45,478 nucleotides of DNA, from assembly GCA_934196725.1 (NCBI GenBank), contig CAKPWR010000017.1:1-45478 (forward strand), in the 5' to 3' direction. Below the pieces are notes generated by a model that saw only the letters and a list, made by a program, of their open reading frames with translations, did not search any database and was not told the origin of the DNA. The first letter of the stretch is position 1; every line of letters starts with the position of its first letter. The position numbers and the translations under genes were made by a program. The DNA is from an uncultured Prevotella sp. (lineage in GTDB: Bacteria; Bacteroidota; Bacteroidia; Bacteroidales; Bacteroidaceae). Positions 1 through 8,400 of the stretch are shown here, piece by piece.

Positions 1-77
1 AATGAATTAAATGACCAGCCGTGCCCAAAAGGACTTTGACCCATCATTTGCTTCCCTCCTCTTGCCCCGAGGTGGAG
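1..77 (+). repeat. Left arm of perfect 77-bp inverted repeat
   Basis: Bases 1-77 are the exact reverse complement of 5315-5391; pairing stops at base 78. The arm begins at the first base of the window, so it may be longer on the outside. It lies 118 bp upstream of a tyrosine recombinase gene, the usual layout of Bacteroidota invertible segments. Recombination site function is inferred. Confidence 0.95.
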
Positions 78-115
78 ATTTATGGGGATAATGGCGATTT
101 TTCACAATAAAGCTA

Positions 116-145
116 TTGGAATTAACAGGATGTGTCATACCTTTG
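116..145 (+). promoter_or_regulatory. Promoter of the recombinase gene
   Basis: TTG (116-118), a 19-bp spacer and TACCTTTG (138-145) match the Bacteroidota -33/-7 consensus. Transcription would start near 152, giving a leader of about 43 nt. It lies inside the inverted-repeat segment, so it would move with the gene on inversion. Confidence 0.75.
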
Positions 146-194
146 GGTATATTTTCGTAAATTCTTTATTTTTAATCATTTAAACATTTAAGTT

Positions 195-1205
195 ATGGCG
201 TATTTCAAGTTAGAATTCGGTTTCGGAAGAAGTAAGAGTGAGTGTAAGATTTCTGATTCTGCGAATCAGGCAGATGAGCAGGCTGTGACGGAGATTCCTG
301 GATGGGACTTCGTGAAAGGTGAAGTGGAGAGGGCAAAACAGGAAGGACGCTTTAAAGTTGCTGGTAATTACCTTACTGCTGCCCGTTCCTTTACAAAGTT
401 CATTGGTAGTGACAACTGGCTTTTTTCTGATATGACGGCAGAAAAGCTGGAAAGCTATCAGCGATGGCTGCAGGAACGCAATATCTGTCTGAACACATGT
501 TCCGCTTATATGCGGGCATTGCGGGCTATGCATCATAGGGCATTGCCGGTTCTCAATGCAGCTCCATTCAGTAAAGTGTTTACGGGGAGGACCAAGACCG
601 AGAAACGCTGCATCTCACAATCAGAAATTCTGCAGCTCAAAGCCTTGCCGCTACAACCTGGAGGTTCTCTTTCCTTCGCTCGTGACATCTTCCTGTTTTC
701 TTTTTATGCGATGGGAATGCCTTTTGTTGATATTGCCTATCTCAAGAAAAGCCAATTGCGAAACGGATGTATTTATTATGCCCGGCATAAGACGGGACAG
801 CAGATACAGGTAGCACTATTGCCTGCAATGCTTGAAATCATCATGCGATATGAACAAAGAGATTCAGAATTTGTCTTTCCGATACTTTCAGACAAGGTGG
901 AAGATTCTGTTTCCTCACCATCTGTTTCTGCCCAACAGCATCGTCAATATACAGCTCGATTGCGCCAGTACAACTACAATCTGCATCAGGTGTCTAAGAT
1001 GCTGGGGTTGGCTAAACCCTTATCTTCTTACGTGGTTCGTCATTCATGGGCAAGCATAGCTTATCTTCATCATCTGGACATCAGCTTGATAAGCAAGGCT
1101 TTGGGACATACCAAATCTTCAACCACCTTTATCTATATAAAAAGCCTTTTTGATTCCGATCTGTTCGAAGCAAACCAGACTTTGATGGAAGATTTGGGAT
1201 TGTAG
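195..1205 (+). CDS. Tyrosine recombinase, probable DNA invertase
   Basis: A 336-residue tyrosine site-specific recombinase. Residues about 35-125 form the SAM-like core-binding domain and about 135-330 the catalytic domain. Visible catalytic positions are Lys199 (HKTG), Arg282-His283 in SYVVRHSW, His305 in LGH and the nucleophile Tyr314 in FIYI. As in other Bacteroidota family members, the usual first His of box II is a small polar residue. The box I segment reads AMGMPFVDI; from memory, relatives have Arg just before the GM, where this protein has Met173. The gene sits just inside the left inverted-repeat arm with its own promoter, so it most likely inverts 1-5391. An integrase of a decayed element is possible but less likely, because there are no other transfer or phage genes. 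Confidence 0.88.
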   Translation: MAYFKLEFGFGRSKSECKISDSANQADEQAVTEIPGWDFVKGEVERAKQEGRFKVAGNYLTAARSFTKFIGSDNWLFSDMTAEKLESYQRWLQERNICLNTCSAYMRALRAMHHRALPVLNAAPFSKVFTGRTKTEKRCISQSEILQLKALPLQPGGSLSFARDIFLFSFYAMGMPFVDIAYLKKSQLRNGCIYYARHKTGQQIQVALLPAMLEIIMRYEQRDSEFVFPILSDKVEDSVSSPSVSAQQHRQYTARLRQYNYNLHQVSKMLGLAKPLSSYVVRHSWASIAYLHHLDISLISKALGHTKSSTTFIYIKSLFDSDLFEANQTLMEDLGL

Positions 1206-1231
1206 TTCTGTCGGAAAACTTCACCGATTAT

Positions 1232-1317
1232 TGAAACAAGCTTCGTTTGCCATTGAAATAGGCTTCATCGGTCAATGAAATAGGCTTCATCTGCTTTTGA
1301 AACTAGCCTCATTCCAG
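1232..1317 (+). repeat. Four 22-bp tandem repeats
   Basis: Units starting TGAAA begin at 1232, 1254, 1276 and 1298, exactly 22 bp apart. The consensus is approximately TGAAATAGGCTTCATC plus six variable bases. The array lies just after the recombinase stop codon and before the larger repeat element. As 22 is not a multiple of 3, it is unlikely to be coding. Confidence 0.8.
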
Positions 1318-1321
1318 TTAT

Positions 1322-1832
1322 TGCCTGGTTATGGCACGATGTTGCCCTCTACTGGGGCAATTTTGCGCCATTGCCGGGCACAAAATAATACGTCGGGAGG
1401 AAAATTTCGACAGGACTATCATCGCGATTTGGAATAGGGGTTGCAGCTTGAGCTGTTTTGCCCGTAAAAATCCTACTCTCGATTCCACTCTTCACTCTTC
1501 ACCAAATCGCTTGAAACACCGATAAACACTGGGGGTGCGAGTGGTGAAGAGTGAGCTCAACTCTTCACCACTCTTCACCACTCTTCACCTGATGCAAGAG
1601 GATAAACGCTGAGCCGCTTACTTATCACGAAGCTCGGTCATCATTGATGACCAGCGCTGGTCTTCAATGATGGCTGAAGCAGGGAGCATGGAATGATCTC
1701 GGAGCCTCAAAAAATACAGGGTGAAGAGAGGTGAAGAGTGGTGAAGAGTGTATAGCCACTCTTCACCCGTGCAAACCTCTTATATACAGTTGGTTATGTC
1801 GTATTTGTGAAGAGTGAAGAGTATTTTTTAAA
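1322..1832 (+). repeat. Noncoding TTCACC-repeat element, left copy
   Basis: This gene-free stretch shares an ordered set of blocks with 42764-43460 on the opposite strand. Block a (about 1322-1415) has TATGGCAC, a GTTGCCC/GGGCAA hairpin and AATAATACGTCGGGAG. Block b (about 1470-1590) has CTACTCTCGATT, then hairpins of GGTGAAGAGT with ACTCTTCACC and the sequence CGATAAACACTGGGGGTG. A variable centre contains a GGTCATCA/TGATGACC palindrome. Block d (about 1715-1830) has another TTCACC hairpin cluster. Function is unknown; a structured RNA or a non-autonomous mobile element would both fit. The 64-codon reading frame at 1331-1525 spans it but shows no protein features. Confidence 0.7.
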
Positions 1833-1858
1833 GTAGCTCTCTATTCATCAAACGCAGC

Positions 1859-2012
1859 AAAACTCCTTCGGAAAATGTGAGGTCTTGGGCAAAAAGTCCT
1901 TAGGAAAATGTGAGAGATTGCCGCAAAACTCCTTCGAAAAATGTGAGTATTTAGCATAAAACTCCTTCGAAAAATGTGATAAATATATTTAAAACTCATT
2001 CGAAATATGTGA
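1859..2012 (+). repeat. Five direct repeats, about 33-bp period, upstream of ATPase gene
   Basis: Five copies of a 22-bp unit (AAAACTCCTTCG, then AAAATGTGA with small changes) start at 1859, 1891, 1925, 1958 and 1991. The spacing of 32-34 bp places them on the same DNA face. The last copy ends 7 bp before the -33 element of the ATPase promoter. The layout suggests an operator or iteron array. Two more copies at 4838-4890 precede a remnant of the same gene. Confidence 0.85.
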
Positions 2013-2018
2013 TTTTTC

Positions 2019-2049
2019 TTGCTTAATACCATGATTTTTAGTACTTTTG
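2019..2049 (+). promoter_or_regulatory. Promoter of AAA_14 ATPase gene
   Basis: TTG (2019-2021), a 20-bp spacer and TACTTTTG (2042-2049) match the consensus. Transcription would start near 2056, only about 15 nt before the ATG at 2071. Confidence 0.7.
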
Positions 2050-2070
2050 CAAAAAACAAATAAAAAGCGT

Positions 2071-3390
2071 ATGGAAAGACTTCTAATTCACCAATTGTTA
2101 AAATGGAAAGAGAGCACCCATCGAAAACCGCTTGTCTTAGAAGGAGCAAGACAGGTAGGCAAAACCTGGTTGTTAAGAGAATTCGGCAAAAAGCATTTCA
2201 AAGATGTTTGCTATATCAACTTTGAGCAAAAAGACAGGTTGGAAAACATCTTTGCGGGCGACCTTTCGCCCCAATTCATCATCGAGCAGCTATCCATCTA
2301 TCATGGAAAGCCAATCAAACCACAAACCACACTCATCGTATTTGATGAAGTGCAAGAAATGCCTCGTGCCCTTACATCACTAAAGTATTTTTGTGAGGAA
2401 GCACCCGAATACGCCATTTGTTGTGCGGGCTCTCTGCTGGGCATAGCATTGCATGAAGGCACATCTTTCCCTGTTGGGAAAACTGACTTTCTGCATCTAT
2501 ACCCTCTAACTTTCAAGGAGTTCCTTCTTGCCAATGGCGAGCAGATGTTAGTTGACTATATACAGCAAGACAACAGAAACGTAAAAGCTTTCGAACCGCG
2601 ACTCATTGATTATCTCAAGAGATACATGATAGTAGGAGGAATGCCTGCTGTTGTTAACGAATGGCTTGACACCAAGGATTTTACGAAGGTAGAGAAAATT
2701 CAGAAACAACTGATTGCTGCATACCAAAAAGACTTCTCCAAACATGCACCTCATCAAATGGTCGAGAAAATAAGATATGTGTGGAATAGTATCACCTCCC
2801 AACTTGCCAAGGAAAACAAAAAGTTTATCTACGGCTTGGTAAGAGAAGGAGCCAGGGCACGAGAATATGAGGATGCCATCATGTGGCTATGTGACGCAGG
2901 CGAAACTATCCGCACCCACAATGTTAGCAAACCAGACGTTCCAATATCCGCATATGTTGATTTGAAATCATTCAAGGTATTCCTGCTGGATGTTGGCTTG
3001 CTGAGAGCCATGAGCGGAGTGTCGCCTAAGGTTATCTTAGACGGCAGCAGAATCTTTGAGGAATTTAAGGGCGCATTGACAGAACAATTTGTCTGTCAGG
3101 AGCTTCAGCAATTTTCTGACACCCTCCAGGCCAATTATTATTGGACGTCCTCTGCCACCTCGGAAGTGGACTTTATCATCTCTGATGGTCTTGATGTCTA
3201 TCCATTAGAGGTAAAAGCAGGCGTTACGATGAATGCCAAGAGCCTCAAGCTCTATGTGGAGAAATACTCTCCCAAATGGGCTATCCGTACCAGCCTCTTG
3301 CCATACGAGCGTAATGCCGAGGCTAAAACGCTCAATATTCCTCTCTATATGCTCTTTGTTCTTGGTAAGGAACTGGAGACTGAATGCTAG
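2071..3390 (+). CDS. AAA_14/DUF4143 family ATP-binding protein
   Basis: A 439-residue P-loop ATPase with the two-part layout of the AAA_14-DUF4143 family. Walker A is GARQVGKT (residues 25-32), Walker B is LIVFDEVQ (about 88-96), and CAGSLLG follows as sensor region. The C-terminal domain keeps a PD-(D/E)XK-like core: SEVDF followed by PLEVKAG. I chose the ATG at 2071; an in-frame TTG at 2047 overlaps the -7 promoter box. The cellular role of this family is not settled; it is abundant and variable in Bacteroidota. The gene lies inside the inverted-repeat segment and has a phased repeat array upstream. Its last about 120 bp are duplicated at 4951-5073. Confidence 0.85.
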   Translation: MERLLIHQLLKWKESTHRKPLVLEGARQVGKTWLLREFGKKHFKDVCYINFEQKDRLENIFAGDLSPQFIIEQLSIYHGKPIKPQTTLIVFDEVQEMPRALTSLKYFCEEAPEYAICCAGSLLGIALHEGTSFPVGKTDFLHLYPLTFKEFLLANGEQMLVDYIQQDNRNVKAFEPRLIDYLKRYMIVGGMPAVVNEWLDTKDFTKVEKIQKQLIAAYQKDFSKHAPHQMVEKIRYVWNSITSQLAKENKKFIYGLVREGARAREYEDAIMWLCDAGETIRTHNVSKPDVPISAYVDLKSFKVFLLDVGLLRAMSGVSPKVILDGSRIFEEFKGALTEQFVCQELQQFSDTLQANYYWTSSATSEVDFIISDGLDVYPLEVKAGVTMNAKSLKLYVEKYSPKWAIRTSLLPYERNAEAKTLNIPLYMLFVLGKELETEC

Positions 3391-3403
3391 AATCTAAAAG
3401 TGT

Positions 3404-3435
3404 CCTCACTGACGGACTCTGGTGCCCCAGTGAGG
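3404..3435. terminator. Hairpin between convergent ATPase genes
   Basis: CCTCACTG (3404-3411) pairs with CAGTGAGG (3428-3435) across a 16-base loop, between two convergent genes. The T-run is poor on either side, so its terminator role is tentative. Confidence 0.45.
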
Positions 3436-3447
3436 AACAAACAGCAA

Positions 3448-4704
3448 CTACGAGGTAAGCAACCACTTCCATACTGGTATCACTTCAATCTTCAAGTCAT
3501 CCAGTTCTATCGTCTCCTCTTCATCCATCGTAATAACAAAAAGTCTACTTCCGGGATACCTCTTCTGATAAGCATTCAAAGCCCCCAATTCTCGCTCACG
3601 AGTAGCAGCATCCTTGATACTATACGACACTTGGAAAGCACATTGATGCTCAAAGAGACAAAAGTCTACCTCCACATTATCATGATAATAGAAGAGATCT
3701 TCCCCATACTTCTCATGCAGGTGAATGGCTACCAGATTCTCCAAGAGAGATGTTTCTGGATCAAAGAGGAATAGACTCAGAAAACCATTATCTATAAAGT
3801 AATACTTCTGGTTTGACATTCTATCTTGTAATTTTGCGCAAATGTTTTCTATGGAGAAGACCAAGCAAGTGTCCTTGATATATCTCAGATAGTCCACTAT
3901 CGTCTCTTGCTTTACCTTTCCAGCCACAGTAGAAACCAGATTAGCCAGTCTGTTAAAAGACTGTGGCTGCTTTACGCTCTCAGAAAGTTTACGTATCAAA
4001 GTCTTCATCGCCAGAGGGTTACGGATGCCGTATCTGGCAATTAAATCTCCAAAGTAAATCTTGTTGTATAGATTGCCCAACCACTCTCGCTTAAACTGAT
4101 TATCAACAATCACCAATTCTGGCAAACCGCCAATATGAAAATACTCAAGAAAAGCCCTCTTGAGGTCAGAATTTTGCAGATACTCCCACTGCGCAGGCAA
4201 GGAGATATGCTGGGCTGTCAAGTATTCCTGAAAGGAGAAAGGAAAAACGGGTTGCACCATATATCTGCCACCAAGCGTAGTAGAAATCTCGCTACTCAGC
4301 ATCTTGGCGTTGCTACCAGTGATATACACTCTATATTTCTGGTCAGCAAGTCTGCGTGCAAATTTCTCCCACCCATCAATGATTTGTATCTCGTCGAGCA
4401 TGAAGATAGGCTGATGCCCATACATCTCCTCGTAAGCCAGCTTGATGGCATCCAGGTCGGAAAGCTGGAGATTTTCCAATCGGTCGTCCTCAAAATTGAA
4501 GTAAAGGATTTCCTCTGGCAGATGTCCCTGAGCTATCATCTCTTGGGCACGCTGATATAGCAAGTAAGACTTACCGGCTCTTCTTAGTCCTACCAGCACA
4601 TAGTTAGAATGAGATTCGAAGCTGATGTTTCTTTTCACCATCTCCACATTCTGAATCATCCTTTGGTTCTCCGCTATCAGCAGTTTTGCTATTCTCTTGT
4701 CCAT
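3448..4704 (-). CDS. AAA_14/DUF4143 family ATP-binding protein
   Basis: A 418-residue relative of the gene at 2071, on the other strand and clearly diverged. Walker A is GLRRAGKS (39-46), Walker B is FMLDEIQ (101-107) and the sensor region is ITGSNAK. The C-terminal domain has VEVDF, but the expected ExK reads QVS, so the nuclease-like core is probably catalytically dead. The ATG at 4704 follows its own promoter (-7 box TATCTTTG at 4732-4739). Three 33-bp-spaced palindromes lie upstream and one overlaps the -33 region, which suggests autoregulation. The gene sits between the intact ATPase gene and a remnant of that same gene. Confidence 0.85.
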   Translation of the reverse strand: MDKRIAKLLIAENQRMIQNVEMVKRNISFESHSNYVLVGLRRAGKSYLLYQRAQEMIAQGHLPEEILYFNFEDDRLENLQLSDLDAIKLAYEEMYGHQPIFMLDEIQIIDGWEKFARRLADQKYRVYITGSNAKMLSSEISTTLGGRYMVQPVFPFSFQEYLTAQHISLPAQWEYLQNSDLKRAFLEYFHIGGLPELVIVDNQFKREWLGNLYNKIYFGDLIARYGIRNPLAMKTLIRKLSESVKQPQSFNRLANLVSTVAGKVKQETIVDYLRYIKDTCLVFSIENICAKLQDRMSNQKYYFIDNGFLSLFLFDPETSLLENLVAIHLHEKYGEDLFYYHDNVEVDFCLFEHQCAFQVSYSIKDAATRERELGALNAYQKRYPGSRLFVITMDEEETIELDDLKIEVIPVWKWLLTS

Positions 4705-4731
4705 ATCTTCCGTTTTATGTTAATCTGGGTG

Positions 4732-4762
4732 CAAAGATACAACATTTTCCTTTATAAAGGAA
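4732..4762 (-). promoter_or_regulatory. Promoter of minus-strand ATPase, overlapped by palindrome
   Basis: On the minus strand TATCTTTG (4739-4732) is a perfect -7 box. The -33 region, about 20 bp upstream, falls in the first perfect palindrome TTCCTTTATAAAGGAA (4747-4762). A protein bound there would compete with or replace -33 recognition. Confidence 0.65.
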
Positions 4763-4829
4763 GAAAAGTCGTAAGATATTTCCTTTATAGAGGAAACTTT
4801 TCCCCAAAAACTTTCCTCTATAAAGGAAA
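4747..4829. repeat. Three palindromes, 33-bp period, upstream of ATPase gene
   Basis: The palindromic unit TTCCTTTATAAAGGAA and close variants start at 4747, 4780 and 4813, exactly 33 bp apart. The sequence differs from the array at 1859-2012 but the phasing is the same. Confidence 0.85.
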
Positions 4830-4837
4830 CTTTCTTT

Positions 4838-5073
4838 AAACTCCTTCGAAAAATGTGAGGATTTGCCGAAAACTCCTTCGGAAAATGTGATTTCTTATTC
4901 GTAATCCTTTGATTATGAGCCTCTTTTGTAAAAGAGGCTGAAAAACACCAAAATGGGCTATCCGTACCAGCCTCTTGCCATACGAGCGTAATGCCGAGGC
5001 TAAAACGCTCAATATTCCTCTCTATATGCTCTTTGTTCTCGGAAAGGAACTGGAAACTGAAAGCTAAAATCTT
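4838..5073 (+). pseudogene. Remnant of an AAA_14/DUF4143 ATPase gene
   Basis: Two copies of the upstream repeat unit (4838-4858 and 4869-4890) are followed about 60 bp later by 4951-5073. This last stretch is nearly identical to 3274-3397, the 3' end and stop region of the ATPase gene at 2071. The body of the gene is missing, including the P-loop and most of the DUF4143 domain. This is a deletion derivative of a second copy. The rest of 4705-5453 holds the palindromes, a hairpin, the susC promoter and the susC leader. Confidence 0.85.
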
Positions 5074-5077
5074 AAAC

Positions 5078-5107
5078 GGGCGATGGTTTTTAAATGAACT
5101 GTCGCCC
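5078..5107 (+). terminator. Hairpin after ATPase remnant
   Basis: GGGCGA (5078-5083) pairs with TCGCCC (5102-5107), followed by ATTTCTTTACATTTT. It is a plausible weak terminator that isolates the susC promoter downstream. Confidence 0.4.
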
Positions 5108-5195
5108 ATTTCTTTACATTTTATAAGAAAAAGTGCATAAAAATCGGATATTTATAACAAAATGTAGTGTAAAGTGCAACTTTTTCTGAAAAAAG

Positions 5196-5227
5196 TTTGG
5201 TGGTTTCCTAAATAATGCTTAATTTTG
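5196..5227 (+). promoter_or_regulatory. Promoter reading out of the inverted-repeat segment into susC
   Basis: TTTG (5196-5199), a 20-bp spacer and TAATTTTG (5220-5227) match the Bacteroidota consensus perfectly. Transcription would start near 5234. The resulting leader of about 220 nt to susC runs through the right inverted-repeat arm. The promoter is inside the segment, so inversion would point it leftward and away from susC. On the strand that would then face susC, I see no TAnnTTTG box in the sequence next to the left arm (78-194). Confidence 0.8.
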
Positions 5228-5314
5228 CACCCGATTAAAAATATTCTTTAAAATTAAGTAAGTTTTAGACTTACAGGCTCTTATATAATATAAAGGTATA
5301 AAGAGCGATTCCCC

Positions 5315-5391
5315 CTCCACCTCGGGGCAAGAGGAGGGAAGCAAATGATGGGTCAAAGTCCTTTTGGGCACGGCTGGTCATTTAATTCATT
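5315..5391 (-). repeat. Right arm of perfect 77-bp inverted repeat
   Basis: The exact reverse complement of 1-77, located in the susC 5' leader, 62 bp before the start codon. It separates the susC promoter from the gene. Confidence 0.95.
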
Positions 5392-5453
5392 AAAATGTAG
5401 AGAGAAAGAAAGAAATAACAAACATTATATATTCATTTAAACGAGGGAGATTT

Positions 5454-8400
5454 ATGGAAAAAAGACTCATGACAGTAGTTGCAGGTCTTGCTCTTAGCAC
5501 GAGCATGGCTTTTGCACAAAGTCAAATCTCTGGTAAAGTTACTGCTTCTGAAGATGGTAGCCCTGTTATCGGTGCTTCTATCAAGGTTGTAGGAACTAAC
5601 ACAGGTACAGTTACCGACATTGACGGTAACTTCACATTAAACGCTCCAGCTGGTGCCAAGCTGGAGATTACATACATTGGTATGCAGAGCAAGTCTGTAA
5701 AGGCTGGCAAGAACATGAAGATTGTTCTGGATGCAGATGATCACGCTTTGGATGAGGTGATGGTTGTTGCTTACGGTACTCAGAAGAAGAGTGCCTTTAC
5801 TGGTTCTGCTGCTATTGTAGGCGCAGAAGAGATTGGTAAGGTTCAGGTAACCAATGCTGTAGATGCCTTGAAGGGTAAGGCTGCTGGTGTGCAGATTTAC
5901 ACTGGTAGCGGTCAGCCTGGTTCTACACCTACTATCCGTATTCGTGGTTTCAACTCTATCAATGCAGGCAACGACCCTCTGATTGTGCTTGATGGTTCAC
6001 CATACGGTGGTTCTCTCAACGACATCAACCCTGCCGACGTAGAAAGCATGACAGTGCTGAAGGATGCTTCTTCTACAGCTCTTTATGGTGCCCGTGGTGG
6101 TAACGGTGTTATCTTGATTACAACCAAGAGCGCCCAGAAAGGCAAGAAGGGTACTCTTACTGTAGATGCTAAGTGGGGTTCTAACTCTAAGGCTACTCCT
6201 GAGTACAAGACTATCAAGAGCCCTGCTGCTTACTACGAGATGTGGTACAAGGCTCTTAACAACTATGCAAAAAGTGCTTGGAATTATACAGACGACCAGG
6301 CATGGAAATGGGCCAATGACAACATGATTACCAACACGTCTTTTGGCTTGGGTTATAATGTTTATACCCTTCCTGAGGGGCAGCAACTCATTGGTACCAA
6401 CGGCAAGCTCAATCCTAACGCAACCCTTGGTTCTTACTCTACAATGAATGGAACAACCTATTATCTGACTCCAGATGACTGGATAGACGAAATCTACAAC
6501 AACAGCCTTCGTCAGGAATATACTGTTACAGCAACAGGTGCTTCAGACAGAGGCACATTTTATGGCTCTGTCAACTACTTGAGCAACGATGGTATCACTG
6601 CAGCTTCTAACTACCGCCGTTTCACGGGTCGTTTGAAAGCTGATTATCAAATTAACAAATGGTTGAAGGTCGGTGCCAACATGAGCTATGGCCACTTCAA
6701 TAGCAATGCACTCACAGACGAAGGTGAGTCTTCTACGGGCAACGTATTCACATTTGTCAATATTGCCCCAATTTATCCTGTGTATATGCGTGATGAGAAC
6801 AAACAACTCATCTACGACAAGACTTCTCGCATGGTAGCTTACGACTATGGTAGTGGTAAGATGACTCCGTTCCGTGCTTACACTGGTGGTGCCAACCCAA
6901 TTTCTGATGCTAGACTGAACACTAACAATGACGAGGGTAACACTTTCAATGGTACAGGTTTTGCAGAAATTCAGTTGCCTTATGGATTCAAGTTTACGTC
7001 TATCAACAACGTATATCTTAATGAAGATCGTGCAACATTGACCTATAACCCTTACTTCGGTCAGTACTCTTCATCTAACGGACAAGTATACAAAGGGCAC
7101 GACCGTTCATGGTCTTACAACTATCAGCAACGTATCAACTGGCATCAGGTATATGGTAAGCACGATATCGAAGTGATGTTGGGTCACGAGTATTATCGCG
7201 CTTACGGTTACGCATTGACAGCCAACAAGAACAACCAGTTCTCTGTAGACAACAAGGAATTGGCAGGCGCTGTGGTAATGGGCTCTGGTAACTCTTCTAT
7301 GAGTGAGTATAACACCGAGTCTTGGCTGAGCCGTGCCATGTATAACTACGATTCTCGTTACTTTGGTAGTGTTTCTGTTATGCGTCAGGCTTCTTCTCGT
7401 TTCGCTAAGGACAACTGGTGGGGTACTTTCTGGTCATTTGGTGCTGGTTGGAACCTTCATAAGGAGTCTTGGTTCAAGGTTAACTGGATTGACGAATTGA
7501 AGTTGAAGGCTTCTTATGGTGAGAATGGTAACGATGGCATTGGTAGCTATATGTATACCAGGTATTTCAACATCGTCAACTCTAACAATGACGTATCTTT
7601 GACACCTTCTTCTTTAGGTAACCCAAAGATTTCTTGGGAGAAGAACGGTAAGTTCAATATTGGTGTAGATTTCTCTTTGTTGAAGAATCGCATCTGGGGT
7701 AGCATTGAATACTATAGCAACAAGACTTCAGACATGCTATCACGTGTTTACTTGCCTGTATCTTACGGATGGAGCAGTTACTTCGACAACGTAGGAAACA
7801 TGATAAACCGTGGTATCGAGTTGGATTTGCACGGTGACATCATCCGCACTAAGGACTTGACATGGAACGTTTACGTCAACTTGACATCTAACCACAACGA
7901 GATTACCAAGCTTTCTAGCTCTGCCAAGCAGCGCTGGTATGATGGTATTGGTTTGGGTTATCAGAATGGTTCTTACTTCTTCCAGGAGGGTCACTCTCGC
8001 TTTACATACTACACCAAGAAGTATGCTGGTGTAGATCCAGACACTGGTCTTTCATTATTCTACAAGAACGTGTACGAGAAAGATGAGAACAACAACGACG
8101 TATATTACAACAATGCTGGCGAAAAGGTTGATGCTGACTATTCTGGCACCAAGCATCGCAAGGTTGTTGCTCAAGAAACGACTTCTACTTATAATGATGG
8201 CGACTATTATATGTGCGGAGATGTATTGCCTGACGTATATGGAGGTTTCGGTACAAGTGTAACTTGGAAGGGTCTCGACTTCTCTATGGACTTCCAGTAT
8301 CAGATTGGTGGTCAGGTATACGATAGCTCTTACGCTAGCTTGATGGGCTGCAACGCTGGTACTGCCATACACGTAGATATGGAGAAGGCTTGGACACCAG

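Noticed and set aside
1331..1525. 64-codon reading frame inside the left repeat element
   Set aside because: It runs through hairpins shared with the noncoding copy at 42764-43460, has no protein features, and the frame is not kept in the other copy.
1859..2012. CRISPR array
   Set aside because: Repeats of 22 bp with spacers of only 10-12 bp, degenerate units and no cas genes; the promoter-proximal position fits a regulatory array.
2047..2070. TTG start for the ATPase gene
   Set aside because: The TTG overlaps the -7 promoter box; ATG at 2071 gives the normal family N-terminus.
1..5391. Composite transposon
   Set aside because: The arms are short identical repeats, not insertion sequences; there is no transposase, and the recombinase type fits inversion.
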